Notes under the pieces: generated by a model
What the model saw: the letters and a program-made list of their open reading frames with translations, nothing else
Database searches by the model: none
Told to the model about the DNA's origin: nothing
Assembly: GCF_014203695.1 (NCBI RefSeq)
Contig: NZ_JACHJO010000003.1
Span: 253,272 to 317,271 of the forward strand
Direction: 5' to 3'
DNA: 64,000 nt
DNA from: Nocardiopsis algeriensis
Lineage (GTDB): Bacteria > Actinomycetota > Actinomycetes > Streptosporangiales > Streptosporangiaceae
Translations under genes and position numbers: made by a program
Shown here: positions 25,801-33,090 of the stretch, in pieces
How the letters are laid out: the number at the start of each line of letters is the position of its first letter
How positions within the stretch are numbered: the stretch's first letter is position 1

Positions 25801-26579
25801 ACGGGCGGCAGGTTGCTCAGACCCGCACCCAGGCAGATGTCCACCAGCACGTCCGGCAGCGACGGCACGTCGTGGGCCACCGCGGCGAGCCGCTCGTGCG
25901 CGGCGGCGAACCTCTCGTGGGCCCACGCCAGGAACCGCGCCGGCGGCGCGAACTCGGGAACGGACGGGAAGTGCTCGGCGTCGATCGCCGCAGCCCAGGC
26001 CACCCGCAGGTCACGCGGGCTCGCCGACATGTCGAACTCGCGATCGACCGGATTCGCGGCGCGCCGGTCCAACAGGGCGCGCCAGGCCCGGCGGCGCTCC
26101 TCCCACGGCTCGACCCCCTCGGCCGCGTCCAGGATGTCGCCGATGACGGAGAAGGCGATCTCGCGGTCGGCGCGCTCCTTGGACACCTCGATCAACCCGT
26201 AGCAGGGAGGCATGGTGAGCGTGTCCAGGAGCCACTGGTGGGGCTCCGACACCAGGTTGGACACCGAGGTGTGGCGGCCGATCGCGATCGAAGGCATCCG
26301 CGCGCTGCTGCCGCCGACCACCCGCAGGGGGCCCTGGAGGGCGATCAGGTGGTCGACGACGTCGCCGCGCAGGCGCTTGTGCCGCTGCTGGTCGGAACCG
26401 GAGGCGCGACCGGGAGGGAAATCGCGGGCCCGCGGATCCTCGATCACGGTGTCGAACAGCTCGACCAGGTCGTCGACGAGCCGGTGGGGCACCCGCCAGG
26501 GACCGTACTCGTAGATGTCGAGAACCGGCTCATCGGTGAGAAGCAGTTCCAGGTGCTCAGGCAGACGGATCGCCGACAA
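22860..26579 (-). CDS. Large protein with three tandem CbxX/CfqX-type AAA+ modules
   Basis: 1239 residues. An N-terminal region of about 400 residues with no recognised family precedes three homologous AAA+ modules, each opening with a LVG-x-E-x-[VA]-[KR] motif. Walker A near 437 is GRPGTGKS, near 734 GSPGTAKT, near 1009 GSPGTGRA (Lys replaced by Arg). Walker B reads LLVDDAS, LFIDEAYS and LFLAEAH (acidic pair lost). So the middle module looks fully competent, the first probably, the third degenerate. Related modules occur in SpoVK, CbbX and EccA remodelling ATPases. TTG 26579 has AAGGAG seven bases upstream. No substrate or secretion genes are adjacent. Confidence 0.85.
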   Translation of the reverse strand: MSAIRLPEHLELLLTDEPVLDIYEYGPWRVPHRLVDDLVELFDTVIEDPRARDFPPGRASGSDQQRHKRLRGDVVDHLIALQGPLRVVGGSSARMPSIAIGRHTSVSNLVSEPHQWLLDTLTMPPCYGLIEVSKERADREIAFSVIGDILDAAEGVEPWEERRRAWRALLDRRAANPVDREFDMSASPRDLRVAWAAAIDAEHFPSVPEFAPPARFLAWAHERFAAAHERLAAVAHDVPSLPDVLVDICLGAGLSNLPPVSSALFEAGQFRALSDEFRTRKKGFDLVAWQDRARTWLWQGVVAGEADVSRAWLDMGTRCALALTSSGNEVHKSPRYGTPLPVSGFQTDLRRYCRPPAVPVLVPGLAGADGVVEQEQAARAREADPVLGPTPLERLDALVGLAEVKRQVRAVAAEAEAARRRVQAGLSVAGPGRHMVFTGRPGTGKSAVARIVGEVYAEAGLLRTGRVTEVSRANLVADHTGGVAERVAQVVRGALGGVLLVDDASALTEAENSRGLGADALSVLVRKMDEHADELVVVLADETEERVGRLLSASPRLAARISRRLRFPDPSGEELTAVFAAMVEESGLEADPEAVAKAGRLLGRASRGQGFGGARSARVLLDRTLSRQAARLAAAPAGSSPGLGSGAEATEGEADRLGRLLAEDVPDTLETAAVGPVGWRGAVPEDPLAELDALVGLEAVKREVRLYVAEAEAERLRAGAGVPVSAPARHLVFTGSPGTAKTMVARMLGAVYAELGLLSSGHLVDVSRGDLVGRYIGQTAPKVEQVVRSALGGVLFIDEAYSLTASESANDYGPEAIATLLRMMEDHREDLVVVVAGYPQEMAGFLASNPGLASRFPRHLSFPDYTDRELVEIFGVMAREAGFTLGEGTEARVRQLLRAAPRDRAFGNARLMRNLLERATALQAERITGAGERSADRLCELLPSDVPAALGARTGVPAPEDPLEAAERLVGQEEARRELRALDARARVEQARRGAGISVSGALEHMVLLGSPGTGRATFAELAGQVCGRRGVLSSGHVVTVGRKDLVGLLPGQSAELVDAAVRSAAGGVLFLAEAHAVLVRPGADPSVDEAVRELVRLVELHRHDLLVVLSGAPEDLPALLEARPELDALFTRRLRFADLSEEDLAQVFAERAREAGFRAAPETVAAVRALLLDRPRPESPANARLAEMLFERAARAQAVRVAELDLDDEEVLRTLAPADVPVSLPDGGGARVGTGLYL

Positions 26580-26627
26580 GCCGGGGCTCCTTCGAGGGGG
26601 AGGGGCGCAAACACGTATGTCTTGCGA

Positions 26628-26660
26628 GGATATGTCGGGGATATCAGAGGCATCGGATAT
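26628..26660 (-). promoter_or_regulatory. Three GGATAT direct repeats upstream of the AAA gene
   Basis: GGATAT occurs at 26628-26633, 26639-26644 and 26655-26660 (plus-strand reading), spaced by 11 and 16 bp. This is a local AT-rich patch between the AAA gene and its upstream neighbour. Candidate activator or repressor sites for the minus-strand AAA promoter; inference only. Confidence 0.3.
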
Positions 26661-26723
26661 TTTCCTCTTTCCCCACGTCGGAGAACCTCCCCGGGAGGAG
26701 GGGCGCGGAGGCAGAGGGCCGAG

Positions 26724-27833
26724 TCAGTCCGTGTCGGTGGCCGCCAGAACCGTCAGCCGGCGGCGCCCCGGAGACAGCGCGGCCACCCCGATGTCCCAGA
26801 TGAGCCGGTGATACCAGGAGGTGGAGGTGCCGAGGTGGTACCAGCCGCACGAGGCGGCGCGCCCCTCGACCTCCTCGAAGGAAGCCTCCTCCGCCGCTCC
26901 GGTGAGCCCGCCGAGGGACCGCCAAGCGGCAAGTCGCCTGTAGGCGCCGTACAGGGCACCGCCGTAGGCGCCGCCGCCGCAGGCCGCGGCGAACAGCTCG
27001 GCCCACACCGCCCCGGCGTCGGACCGGTACACGGAGAAGTTCCTGCCGCCCCCCGAACACGCGAGGCCGAGCAGAGTTCCGGGAAGGTCGCCCTCCTCCA
27101 GGGGCTGTGCCGGCTCGAAGGCACGGGCCTCGACCAGGCCGTTGGACTCCTCGACCCATCCGGCGGTCGCGGCGGACAGCGCCGCCGGAGCGGTCACTTC
27201 CTGAACAGCGACCCCGCCGGTACGGCGGCGAACCGGTGCACCGCCTCCGGAGGAAGGCCGTGGTGACATGCTTCCCCGCAACGAGTGGCTGGGAAGTACG
27301 GCACCGGACTCCAGCGCCGAGCGCCGTGCCGGCAGCCAGGCGAGCGGATGCTGACCGCGCCGAAGGACACCGGACCACCTCTGCGCCTCGGGCAGATCGC
27401 GGAGGTCGGCGCCTCGGACCAGCAGTTCGTGGAGCGTACAGGCCCGCAGCTCGTCGGAGCCGCCGCTGCCCGAACCACTGCCGCGAAAGACCGGCCGGAG
27501 GCCGTCGGGGTCCTGCGCCGATGTGAGGAGGGAAGCCGCGTACCGGGCCCGCTTCCGTGCGGCCCGGTCCTGGCCGGAGGTGAGTCGGAGAAGCTGCTCG
27601 ACACTGCGCCGTCCCGGTGTCAGCGCCAGGAGCCGTACCACGGTGTCCAGGACGCTCCTGTGCTGCCATGCGGGAACGGAGGAGGCGGCGGTCAGGCGGA
27701 GCAGTTCCGCGCCCAGGTCCCCGAGGAAGACGGCGTCACCGTCGGCCATACGGCGCTCCAGCTCGGTGTGGAGCGGGCCGGTGTCGCGGCTCCGGAGGAG
27801 CTCTGCCGCGATCCTCTCGGGTCGGTGTCTCAC
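26724..27833 (-). CDS. Uncharacterised protein (possibly DUF6183 family)
   Basis: 369 residues, soluble, no recognised catalytic motif. The N-terminal two thirds are Leu/Arg-rich helices resembling repeat-type scaffolds (ELLRLTAASSVPAWQHRSVL; VRLLALTPGRRSVEQLLRL). The middle has a HELLVRGADLRDLP and HPLAWLPARRSAL block, which I recall from DUF6183 proteins of Streptomyces; that match is from memory. The C-terminus is Gly/Trp-rich (GWYHLGTSTSWYHRL). GTG 27833 has only a weak GGGTCGG site. Same strand as the AAA gene, 144 bp apart, so possibly functionally linked. Confidence 0.6.
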   Translation of the reverse strand: MRHRPERIAAELLRSRDTGPLHTELERRMADGDAVFLGDLGAELLRLTAASSVPAWQHRSVLDTVVRLLALTPGRRSVEQLLRLTSGQDRAARKRARYAASLLTSAQDPDGLRPVFRGSGSGSGGSDELRACTLHELLVRGADLRDLPEAQRWSGVLRRGQHPLAWLPARRSALESGAVLPSHSLRGSMSPRPSSGGGAPVRRRTGGVAVQEVTAPAALSAATAGWVEESNGLVEARAFEPAQPLEEGDLPGTLLGLACSGGGRNFSVYRSDAGAVWAELFAAACGGGAYGGALYGAYRRLAAWRSLGGLTGAAEEASFEEVEGRAASCGWYHLGTSTSWYHRLIWDIGVAALSPGRRRLTVLAATDTD

Positions 27834-28246
27834 GGCACCGACCCTACACAGGTGTTCGGTTCCGGACGGAGGAGGAAGGTGGAGGCGCTGTGGAGGTGGG
27901 CGATGCAGCCGAGTCACCGGTGCCATGCGCGCTTTCGCCTCGCGGGAAAACCCGTGTCCCGATACCGGAGCGACAGCGCGCACCCACGCCGTGGTCGTCC
28001 GCACACACCACCTGGCCGCGATGGGCCGAGCCCGTTTTTCCGCGCCCGGCGCCCTGTCTGCACCGAGGCGCCCCGGTGACAGGTTTCCCCGGCACGGTCC
28101 CGGGAGTATTCTCGACCTGTCGAGGAGACCAGGCGAGCGAGGTCCGGTGCTTCATCCCGTGTGGATCCGTGTCATGGGGTGGCCTGGGGCTCGCGCACTT
28201 TGCATCTCATATCGATAACGCGTCACGTTTCCCCAGTACAGCAAGG
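27834..28246 (+). other. Intergenic region including the CRISPR leader side
   Basis: 413 bp without a convincing gene on either strand. The end nearest the array (about 28190-28246, CATATCGATAACG and TTTCCCC) is the local AT-rich part and lies on the side opposite the degenerate last repeat, as expected of a leader. No cas gene or tracr-like element is seen. Confidence 0.5.
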
Positions 28247-28701
28247 GTGCTCCCCGCACAGGCGGGGGTGAGTCCCATGGACGGCCGTCAGCGTGCATCC
28301 TGCGGGCGTGCTCCCCGCACAGGCGGGGGTGAGTCCTCCTGCACTCCATGGCGTCGGTCTCCGAAGAGGTGCTCCCCGCACAGGCGGGGGTGAGTCCTCC
28401 TGCACTCCATGGCGTCGGTCTCCGAAGAGGTGCTCCCCGCACAGGCGGGGGTGAGTCGGGGGCCAGGGCCAGGGCGTCACCGACAGCCGCGTGCTCCCCG
28501 CACAGGCGGGGGTGAGTCCTTGGCCGGGATGGGCGGCCGGTGGGTGGAGATGTGCTCCCCGCACAGGCGGGGGTGAGTCCCATGGACGGCCGTCAGCGTG
28601 CATCCTGCGGGCGTGCTCCCCGCACAGGCGGGGGTGAGTCCCCGGCCACCCGCGCTCAGGCGGACCGGCTCCAGTGCCCCCCGCACAGGCGGGGTGAATC
28701 C
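28247..28701 (+). CRISPR. Type I-E CRISPR array: 8 repeats, 7 spacers, no cas genes nearby
   Basis: Repeats of 28 nt at 28247, 28308, 28369, 28430, 28491, 28552, 28613 and 28674, strict 61-bp period. Each begins GTGCTCCCCGCACAGG and continues CGGGGGTGAGTC, with the CCCCGC/GCGGGG stem typical of type I-E. The eighth is degenerate (GTGCCCCCC start, GGTGAATCC end), marking the leader-distal end, so transcription is probably left to right. Spacers are 33 nt. Spacer 1 equals spacer 6, and spacer 2 equals spacer 3, leaving five unique spacers. No cas gene occurs within the window, so interference would depend on a locus elsewhere. Confidence 0.97.
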
Positions 28702-29081
28702 ACCAAACAAGGCCGTCCGGGTGACGCCCTTACGGGGCTGCGTACGGGAACGAACCGTACTGTTCTGGTTGAGGGGCCTTCGCGAGGGAACGTGCGATCA
28801 GCCTTGCTGAGTAAGAAGTCTGGTTATGACCGGGATGGTTTAGTAGCCGCAAACAGTTTCGAAAACCTCATGCTGTGATTCCTCAAGGCTATCAACTCAG
28901 GCCTCGCGATTCCAAGAAGGAATCCCGAATCAGGGGCAGAGGGTGGTGAGGAGCTCGGCCCTGTCCGCAAGAACTTGAAAACCATCCCCCCGGACCAGTT
29001 GCTTGGGTAGCTTTGACCTACGCTAGTGCTTCGCACAGCACAAGCGCAGTACCCCTCGAGCGCGACCAGCTGGGACTTCGC
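28702..29081. other. Gene-free, lower-GC stretch between CRISPR array and disrupted gene
   Basis: 380 bp with no supportable gene. G+C is clearly below the window average. A short inverted repeat, GATTCC-AAGAA-GGAATC, lies at about 28908-28924, and TTGACC-type promoter-like sequence near 29014 may serve the disrupted HicA-like gene that follows. Possibly worn-out mobile DNA. Confidence 0.4.
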
Positions 29082-29189
29082 ATGGAGCGAACGCGTCACC
29101 CCGACAAAGATCTCGAAGCTGTGCTGCGGGCAGCAGAGGGGCAAGGCTGGCGGGTCACTCGCAACAAGAAGTACTTCAAGATGTACTGA
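29082..29189 (+). pseudogene. HicA-like toxin gene, 5' fragment, split by insertion sequence
   Basis: ATG 29082 begins a 71-residue gene of which the first 35 residues remain (MERTRHPDKDLEAVLRAA then GQGWRVTRNKKYFKMY). After that a TGA appears inside the insertion sequence. Removing the 984-bp element and one ACT copy restores an open frame that continues CPCEEKHFKTVHVSPSG and ends at 30284. The reconstructed protein resembles small HicA-type RNA-binding toxins (one Lys/His-rich strand, KHxKT-like motif), but the key HicA histidine context is only approximate. Function lost unless the element excises. Confidence 0.7.
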
Positions 29190-30171
29190 GGTGATCTCAG
29201 TGAGTTTGCTTCTCGATATTGGTCAGAGCCAACGCGGCTTGCACGATCGCGCCGATTTTGGACGGGCTCATCGTGGTGTGGCGCAGCACTCTCCACCGTC
29301 CGGTCAGGACCGCCATCGCGCGCTCGCCGATGCACCGCAGGCCGCGTAGCAGCCGGTTGTAGGCCCGGTCATCGGCATGCCAGCGATGCTCGTCGACCTC
29401 GGGCGGACGTTTGATCGGCGTGCGCACCCCCACACCAGCGCCGTCGTAGCCGGGATCGGCCAGCACTACCACCCCGTCGGCCGTGGCCTTGTGCACAAGC
29501 GGAAACACGTGCCGGCGTGCGGCGGTGATGTCGGGCGTGGACCCGGGCTCGACGTCGGATACCCATAGCGGTTCTCCTCGGGCATCGGAAAGGAACTGGA
29601 TGTTGCCGCCGTGGCGGTGTTTGTGGCCGCTGTACCAGAGGTTGCTTCGACCGGAGGGGCCAGGCTCCGAACAGCGGTCGGAAGGAAACAGTTTTCCGTC
29701 CAGGATCAGGGGGTCGTTGGGGGTGGTGCGGGCGTGTTCGAGGACCTGGTGCAGGTCGGGGGCTTGGTCGGCGAGCACGTCGATGCCCTCGTCGACGTAG
29801 CGGTAGCCGGTGGCTCGGGAGATGTGGTTGTCCCTGGCCAGGGCGTCGATGGCGGTGCCGTCGCGAAACCACCGCAAGACCAGGACTGCCTGTTTGTAGC
29901 AGGTCAGGGCGCGGGTGCCTGTGCGGGTGCCGCGGCGTTGGCGTTCGGCGTTCAGCAGGGCTGAAAGGTGCCAAACGGTGGTCTGGTCCACGTCGAGGGT
30001 GGCAGTATAGGGAACCACGTGGAGCCTTTCAGGTGGTCCGGTGGAGATTCGACACCTCGCCTTCTACCTGGGGCTCCACGTCTGTGTCAGGGGAACGGAA
30101 ATTCACCCATGGATGCACTTCTCGTCTTTATTGCCGGTTTTCTACTGCTTCCCGATTGCTGAGATCACCTC
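29188..30171 (-). mobile_element. IS5-family insertion sequence, 984 bp, with 13-bp terminal repeats
   Basis: Perfect 13-bp inverted ends GAGGTGATCTCAG (29188-29200) and CTGAGATCACCTC (30159-30171). Flanked by a 3-bp direct repeat ACT (29185-29187 and 30172-30174), the target-site duplication. It encodes one complete DDE transposase on the minus strand. A 3-bp duplication and this length fit the ISL2/IS1031-type subgroups of IS5. The open frame, perfect ends and intact duplication indicate a recent insertion. Confidence 0.92.
29197..30018 (-). CDS. IS5-family DDE transposase
   Basis: 273 residues. N-terminal helix-turn-helix (residues about 38-80: YKQAVLVLRWFRDGTAIDAL then HISRATGYRYVDEGI), followed by a DDE_Tnp_4-like catalytic domain. 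Probable acidic residues are seen in LILDGKLFPSDR, VSDVEPGSTPD and LADPGYDGAG, and the RCIGERAMAVL region fits the last acidic residue. Start at 30018 gives MVPYTATLDVDQTTVWHL. The frame is intact, so the element could be active. It reads opposite to the disrupted host gene. Confidence 0.92.
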   Translation of the reverse strand: MVPYTATLDVDQTTVWHLSALLNAERQRRGTRTGTRALTCYKQAVLVLRWFRDGTAIDALARDNHISRATGYRYVDEGIDVLADQAPDLHQVLEHARTTPNDPLILDGKLFPSDRCSEPGPSGRSNLWYSGHKHRHGGNIQFLSDARGEPLWVSDVEPGSTPDITAARRHVFPLVHKATADGVVVLADPGYDGAGVGVRTPIKRPPEVDEHRWHADDRAYNRLLRGLRCIGERAMAVLTGRWRVLRHTTMSPSKIGAIVQAALALTNIEKQTH

Positions 30172-30174
30172 ACT

Positions 30175-30284
30175 GTCCGTGTGAAGAAAAACATTTCAAG
30201 ACTGTTCATGTGTCGCCATCCGGGGCAAGCTACCTGAAGAACCTTCTCGGGCAACTGCGACGAGCGACTTGCTGGGAGGAGTGA
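30175..30284 (+). pseudogene. HicA-like toxin gene, 3' fragment
   Basis: Remaining codons encode CPCEEKHFKTVHVSPSGAS then YLKNLLGQLRRATCWEE, ending TGA at 30284. Frame joins exactly with the 5' part at 29082-29187 after removing the insertion sequence and one ACT copy. GTG of the next gene follows four bases later, so the two were an operon. Confidence 0.7.
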
Positions 30285-30288
30285 GGGC

Positions 30289-30633
30289 GTGAGCATCTAC
30301 CATCTGACCGTCGATCTAGCGTTCGAAAATCCCTCGGGGCTTGCCACAGATGAGGACTTTGACGATTTTGTCGATCGGTTCCTCGACGAGCTTGACAATC
30401 TGGTGGAATCAGACCCGGGCATTGTGGATCCTGATGTAGCCGGAAGCCTTGCCCAGCGAACCATCACAGTGACCATGGGCGTGGAAGCAGGCACCGTCGA
30501 AGACGGGGCACGTCTGTTTTTTGCCAACGTTCGGTGCGCACTGCACGCGGCAGAGAGCGCTACGCCCAACTGGCCGACGTTCGCGCCTTCGACTCCTATG
30601 AGCCCTGGCCGGGTAGGACTGGTAGACGCTTGA
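30289..30633 (+). CDS. Small acidic protein downstream of the HicA-like gene, possible partner
   Basis: 114 residues, acidic in the first half (DEDFDDFVDRFLDELDNLVE), then strands ITVTMGVEAGTVEDGARLFF and a Pro/Ser-rich tail. No family recognised. GTG 30289 starts four bases after the split toxin-like gene and shares its ribosome region (GGGAGGAGTGAGG), so it was translated together with it. An antitoxin or accessory role is plausible from position and acidity only. If it is an antitoxin, it is now an orphan. A 16-bp hairpin terminator follows. Confidence 0.65.
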   Translation: MSIYHLTVDLAFENPSGLATDEDFDDFVDRFLDELDNLVESDPGIVDPDVAGSLAQRTITVTMGVEAGTVEDGARLFFANVRCALHAAESATPNWPTFAPSTPMSPGRVGLVDA

Positions 30634-30645
30634 AACCAGTGAAGA

Positions 30646-30687
30646 ACGGAGTGCCCTTGCCACGTACGGTCGGCAAGGGCACTCCGT
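30646..30687. terminator. Strong hairpin terminator
   Basis: Perfect 16-bp stem ACGGAGTGCCCTTGCC/GGCAAGGGCACTCCGT with a 10-nt loop, 12 bases after the stop at 30633. No U tract, but the stem is long and uninterrupted. Confidence 0.8.
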
Positions 30688-31300
30688 GCGTCAGCCTGGA
30701 AATGTGGGCTCAGTGCGACCGCTGCGCCGTCTGAGCACGCGCCGTGTACTCCGCGGGGACCTCGTTCGGGGCGGTCTCGACCAGGGTCCGCTTGCGCGTA
30801 CACCATCAGGTCACCTCATGGGAAGAAGCGAACCTCCTGATCCCCTGGGATCACGGGTGTGCAGCTCGCTCCCGCTTACTGGGGAGCCAAGGCCGCCTGG
30901 GCGCTGACCCGTCCCCGGCCGGGCCGGAGCGGGCCCGGCAGCAGTGGGGCACTCGGGAGTCGGGGTCCACCCCGTCGACACGGTGGGCTTTCCCAGCCGG
31001 CACAGCCCGGCGGGCGTGACCTGCGGGGGCCGGTGTGTCCACCGCTCCTGAAATGCCGACGCATGGTCCGGGTCCGTCTCGTGCTCACCGGAAACCTCGA
31101 TTCCCGGCTAGGCCTGCGCGCCTCGTGTCAATATGAGTGGCAGTTCTCAGACAAGGAGCGGCACATGTTTCCGCGTCTTCGATCGGCCGTCCGACCTCGC
31201 GCGAGCAGAAGGCGGTGCCCCCCGTGCGGCAGCGGGGGCCGCGGGTAGCCCCCTGCCCAGGAGAGATGTCAGGTTTTCCGAGAAGGAAGGCGTCCTTGCC
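30688..31300. other. Gene-poor stretch upstream of the response regulator
   Basis: About 610 bp in which I cannot support a gene. Open frames up to 129 codons exist but lack ribosome sites, recognisable motifs and consistent codon use. Sequence around 30790-30900 looks like decayed coding DNA. The final 100 bp carry GAGAAGGAAGG, the probable ribosome site of the response regulator. Confidence 0.4.
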
Positions 31301-32017
31301 GTGTCCCCCCATCCCCATCCTCCCGCCCGCGTGCTGCATCCGCGCAAGGAGTGCGTCGCAGGACCGATCCGCGTCATGGTCGTGGACGACCACGCGCTGT
31401 TCCGGCGCGGACTGGTGTCCGTGCTGGAGGACGAGGACGACATCGTCGTCGTCAGCGAGGCCGGTGACGGCGACGAAGCGGTCCGGCTCGCCGCCGAGAC
31501 CCAGCCCGACGTGGTCCTCATGGACGTGTGCATGCCCAACTCGCGCGGTATCGAGGCCTGCCCGCGCATCCGCAAGGCGGTGCCGCACACCAAGTTCGTC
31601 ATGCTGACCATGAGCGACGAGGAGTCCGACCTCTTCGACGCCCTCAAGGTCGGTGCGAGCGGCTACCTGCTCAAGGAGATCGCGGTCACCGACATCGCGC
31701 GCGCCATCCGCGCCATCGTCGGCGGGCAGACCTTCGTCAATCCGGCGATGGCGACCAAGCTCATCGGGGAGTTCGCCGAGCTGGCCAAGCAGGAGAGCAG
31801 CACGTCCGAGCAGCGGATCATCCCCCAGCTCACCCCGCGCGAGACTGAGGTGCTCAAACTGCTGGCCCGCTCGCTCAACAACCGGGAGATCGGCGAGCGT
31901 CTGTTCATCACCGAGAACACCGTGAAGAACCACGTCCGCAGCATCCTGGAGAAGCTCCAGGTCCATTCGCGTACGGAGGCGGCCATCTACGCCGTGCGGT
32001 CCCAGTACGTCGGCTAG
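31301..32017 (+). CDS. NarL/FixJ-family response regulator
   Basis: 238 residues. Receiver domain with acidic pocket VMVVDDHALFRRGL and phospho-acceptor Asp75 (VVLMDVCMP), conserved Thr in FVMLTMSDEE and Lys in GYLLKEI. C-terminal LuxR helix-turn-helix: LTPRETEVLKLLARSLNNRE then ENTVKNHVRSILEKLQVHSR. GTG 31301 is the likely start; GAGAAGGAAGG lies about ten bases upstream. An ATG inside the receiver (RVMVVDD) would truncate it. No histidine kinase gene is adjacent, so it is an orphan regulator in this window. Confidence 0.9.
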   Translation: MSPHPHPPARVLHPRKECVAGPIRVMVVDDHALFRRGLVSVLEDEDDIVVVSEAGDGDEAVRLAAETQPDVVLMDVCMPNSRGIEACPRIRKAVPHTKFVMLTMSDEESDLFDALKVGASGYLLKEIAVTDIARAIRAIVGGQTFVNPAMATKLIGEFAELAKQESSTSEQRIIPQLTPRETEVLKLLARSLNNREIGERLFITENTVKNHVRSILEKLQVHSRTEAAIYAVRSQYVG

Positions 32018-32285
32018 GCCCTGTTGTGTAGATCATCTCGGGCTGCACGGCCGCCAGGCGCCCCCTTGCCGCGTCGGAGAGCTTGCGAAGCCAACCAGGC
32101 TGAGCTGCGCTCCCCACCTCGCAAGGGAACACCTGGTCGGCCGTTCGCCGGAGGATCGGCTCCGCCGATACGGCGAGAGCATCCAAAAACAGGCCCTGGC
32201 GGATGCCCGGCGGCGTCCCCGCCCGTGGCCTCCGCTCCTACGTGCGGGCGCCGGTGAGGACGCCGCAGGTGCCGGTGGTGCGGGC

Positions 32286-32882
32286 CTAGATCAGGGCGTG
32301 GCCGTAGGTGTCCACGAGAGAGGCCAGGTCGGGGTCGCCGAAGTGCCGGCGCAGCTCCTTGAACCTGGTCACCTTGTCCTCGCCGAAGCGGGACACGGAC
32401 ACGGCGTAGGTGTCCGCGGAGACGAACACCGGCGGGTTCTTCTTGCTGTGGAACTTGTCCGCGTACATCACCAGCTGCTCCTCCGCGGACTCGGCCACGT
32501 AGTCGCCCTCGGGGAGGGGAAGCCCCTGCACCCGGATGTCCTCGCGGGTGATGCCCACGCCGGTGTGGTGGGAGCAGAACCGCGACAGCTCCTCGGGGAA
32601 CCCCTCCGAGGTGAGGATCTCCTGTCCCAGCAGCCCGTGGCTCACGTAGTTCCGGTGGTCGAGGCGGCCCGAGGCGTCGTAGAGGCGGTACACCCCCAGG
32701 TCGTGGAGCAGGCATCCCGCCCTGACCAGGTCGCGGTCCAGGTCGTGGCCGTACCGGTCGAGCAGCTGCTCGGCGATCGCGCACACGATCTCGCAGTGCG
32801 TGTGGACGAGCGCCAGTGCCTCGGGTGTGGGCGCGTACCGCTCGTGGAGGGCGCGGATCTCTGCGTCGGTGGGGATGACCAT
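32286..32882 (-). CDS. HD-domain phosphohydrolase
   Basis: 198 residues with the HD superfamily metal-binding pattern: VHTHCEIVCAIAEQLL, LLHDLGVYRLYD, YVSHGLLGQEIL and FCSHHTGVG, which give the H...HD...H...D pattern for a phosphohydrolase. Length and the KFHSKKNPPVF motif resemble small HD hydrolases annotated as nucleotidases of unknown substrate. ATG 32882. It diverges from the L-2-hydroxyglutarate oxidase gene. The 268 bp between it and the response regulator gene hold no recognised gene. Confidence 0.85.
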   Translation of the reverse strand: MVIPTDAEIRALHERYAPTPEALALVHTHCEIVCAIAEQLLDRYGHDLDRDLVRAGCLLHDLGVYRLYDASGRLDHRNYVSHGLLGQEILTSEGFPEELSRFCSHHTGVGITREDIRVQGLPLPEGDYVAESAEEQLVMYADKFHSKKNPPVFVSADTYAVSVSRFGEDKVTRFKELRRHFGDPDLASLVDTYGHALI

Positions 32883-33090
32883 GCCTTCGACCGTAGTACC
32901 GGAAGGAGGGTGCCGCCGACTCCGGGAGGCGCGGCGGCCAGGGGGCGCGGTGCGGCGGTGGTGCCGGGGCGTGCATCATTCCTTCGGGGCCTGTACGGCG
33001 CGGGCCGGGACCGGAGGCGCTGTGCCGCCGCGTCCGGGCCGGCGCCGGTCCCGAGGGCCGTTGCGGAGAACCTGAATCGAGGAGGCCACC

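Noticed and set aside
22809-27266. A 1485-codon plus-strand open frame
   Set aside because: Antisense to the triple-AAA gene; Arg/Gln/His-rich translation without motifs. The minus-strand frame has clear AAA signatures.
28152-28710. Open frames across the CRISPR array
   Set aside because: They arise because the repeat unit reads through as repeated SPPPVRGA or TPACAGS peptides; the 61-bp period and stem repeats show it is an array.
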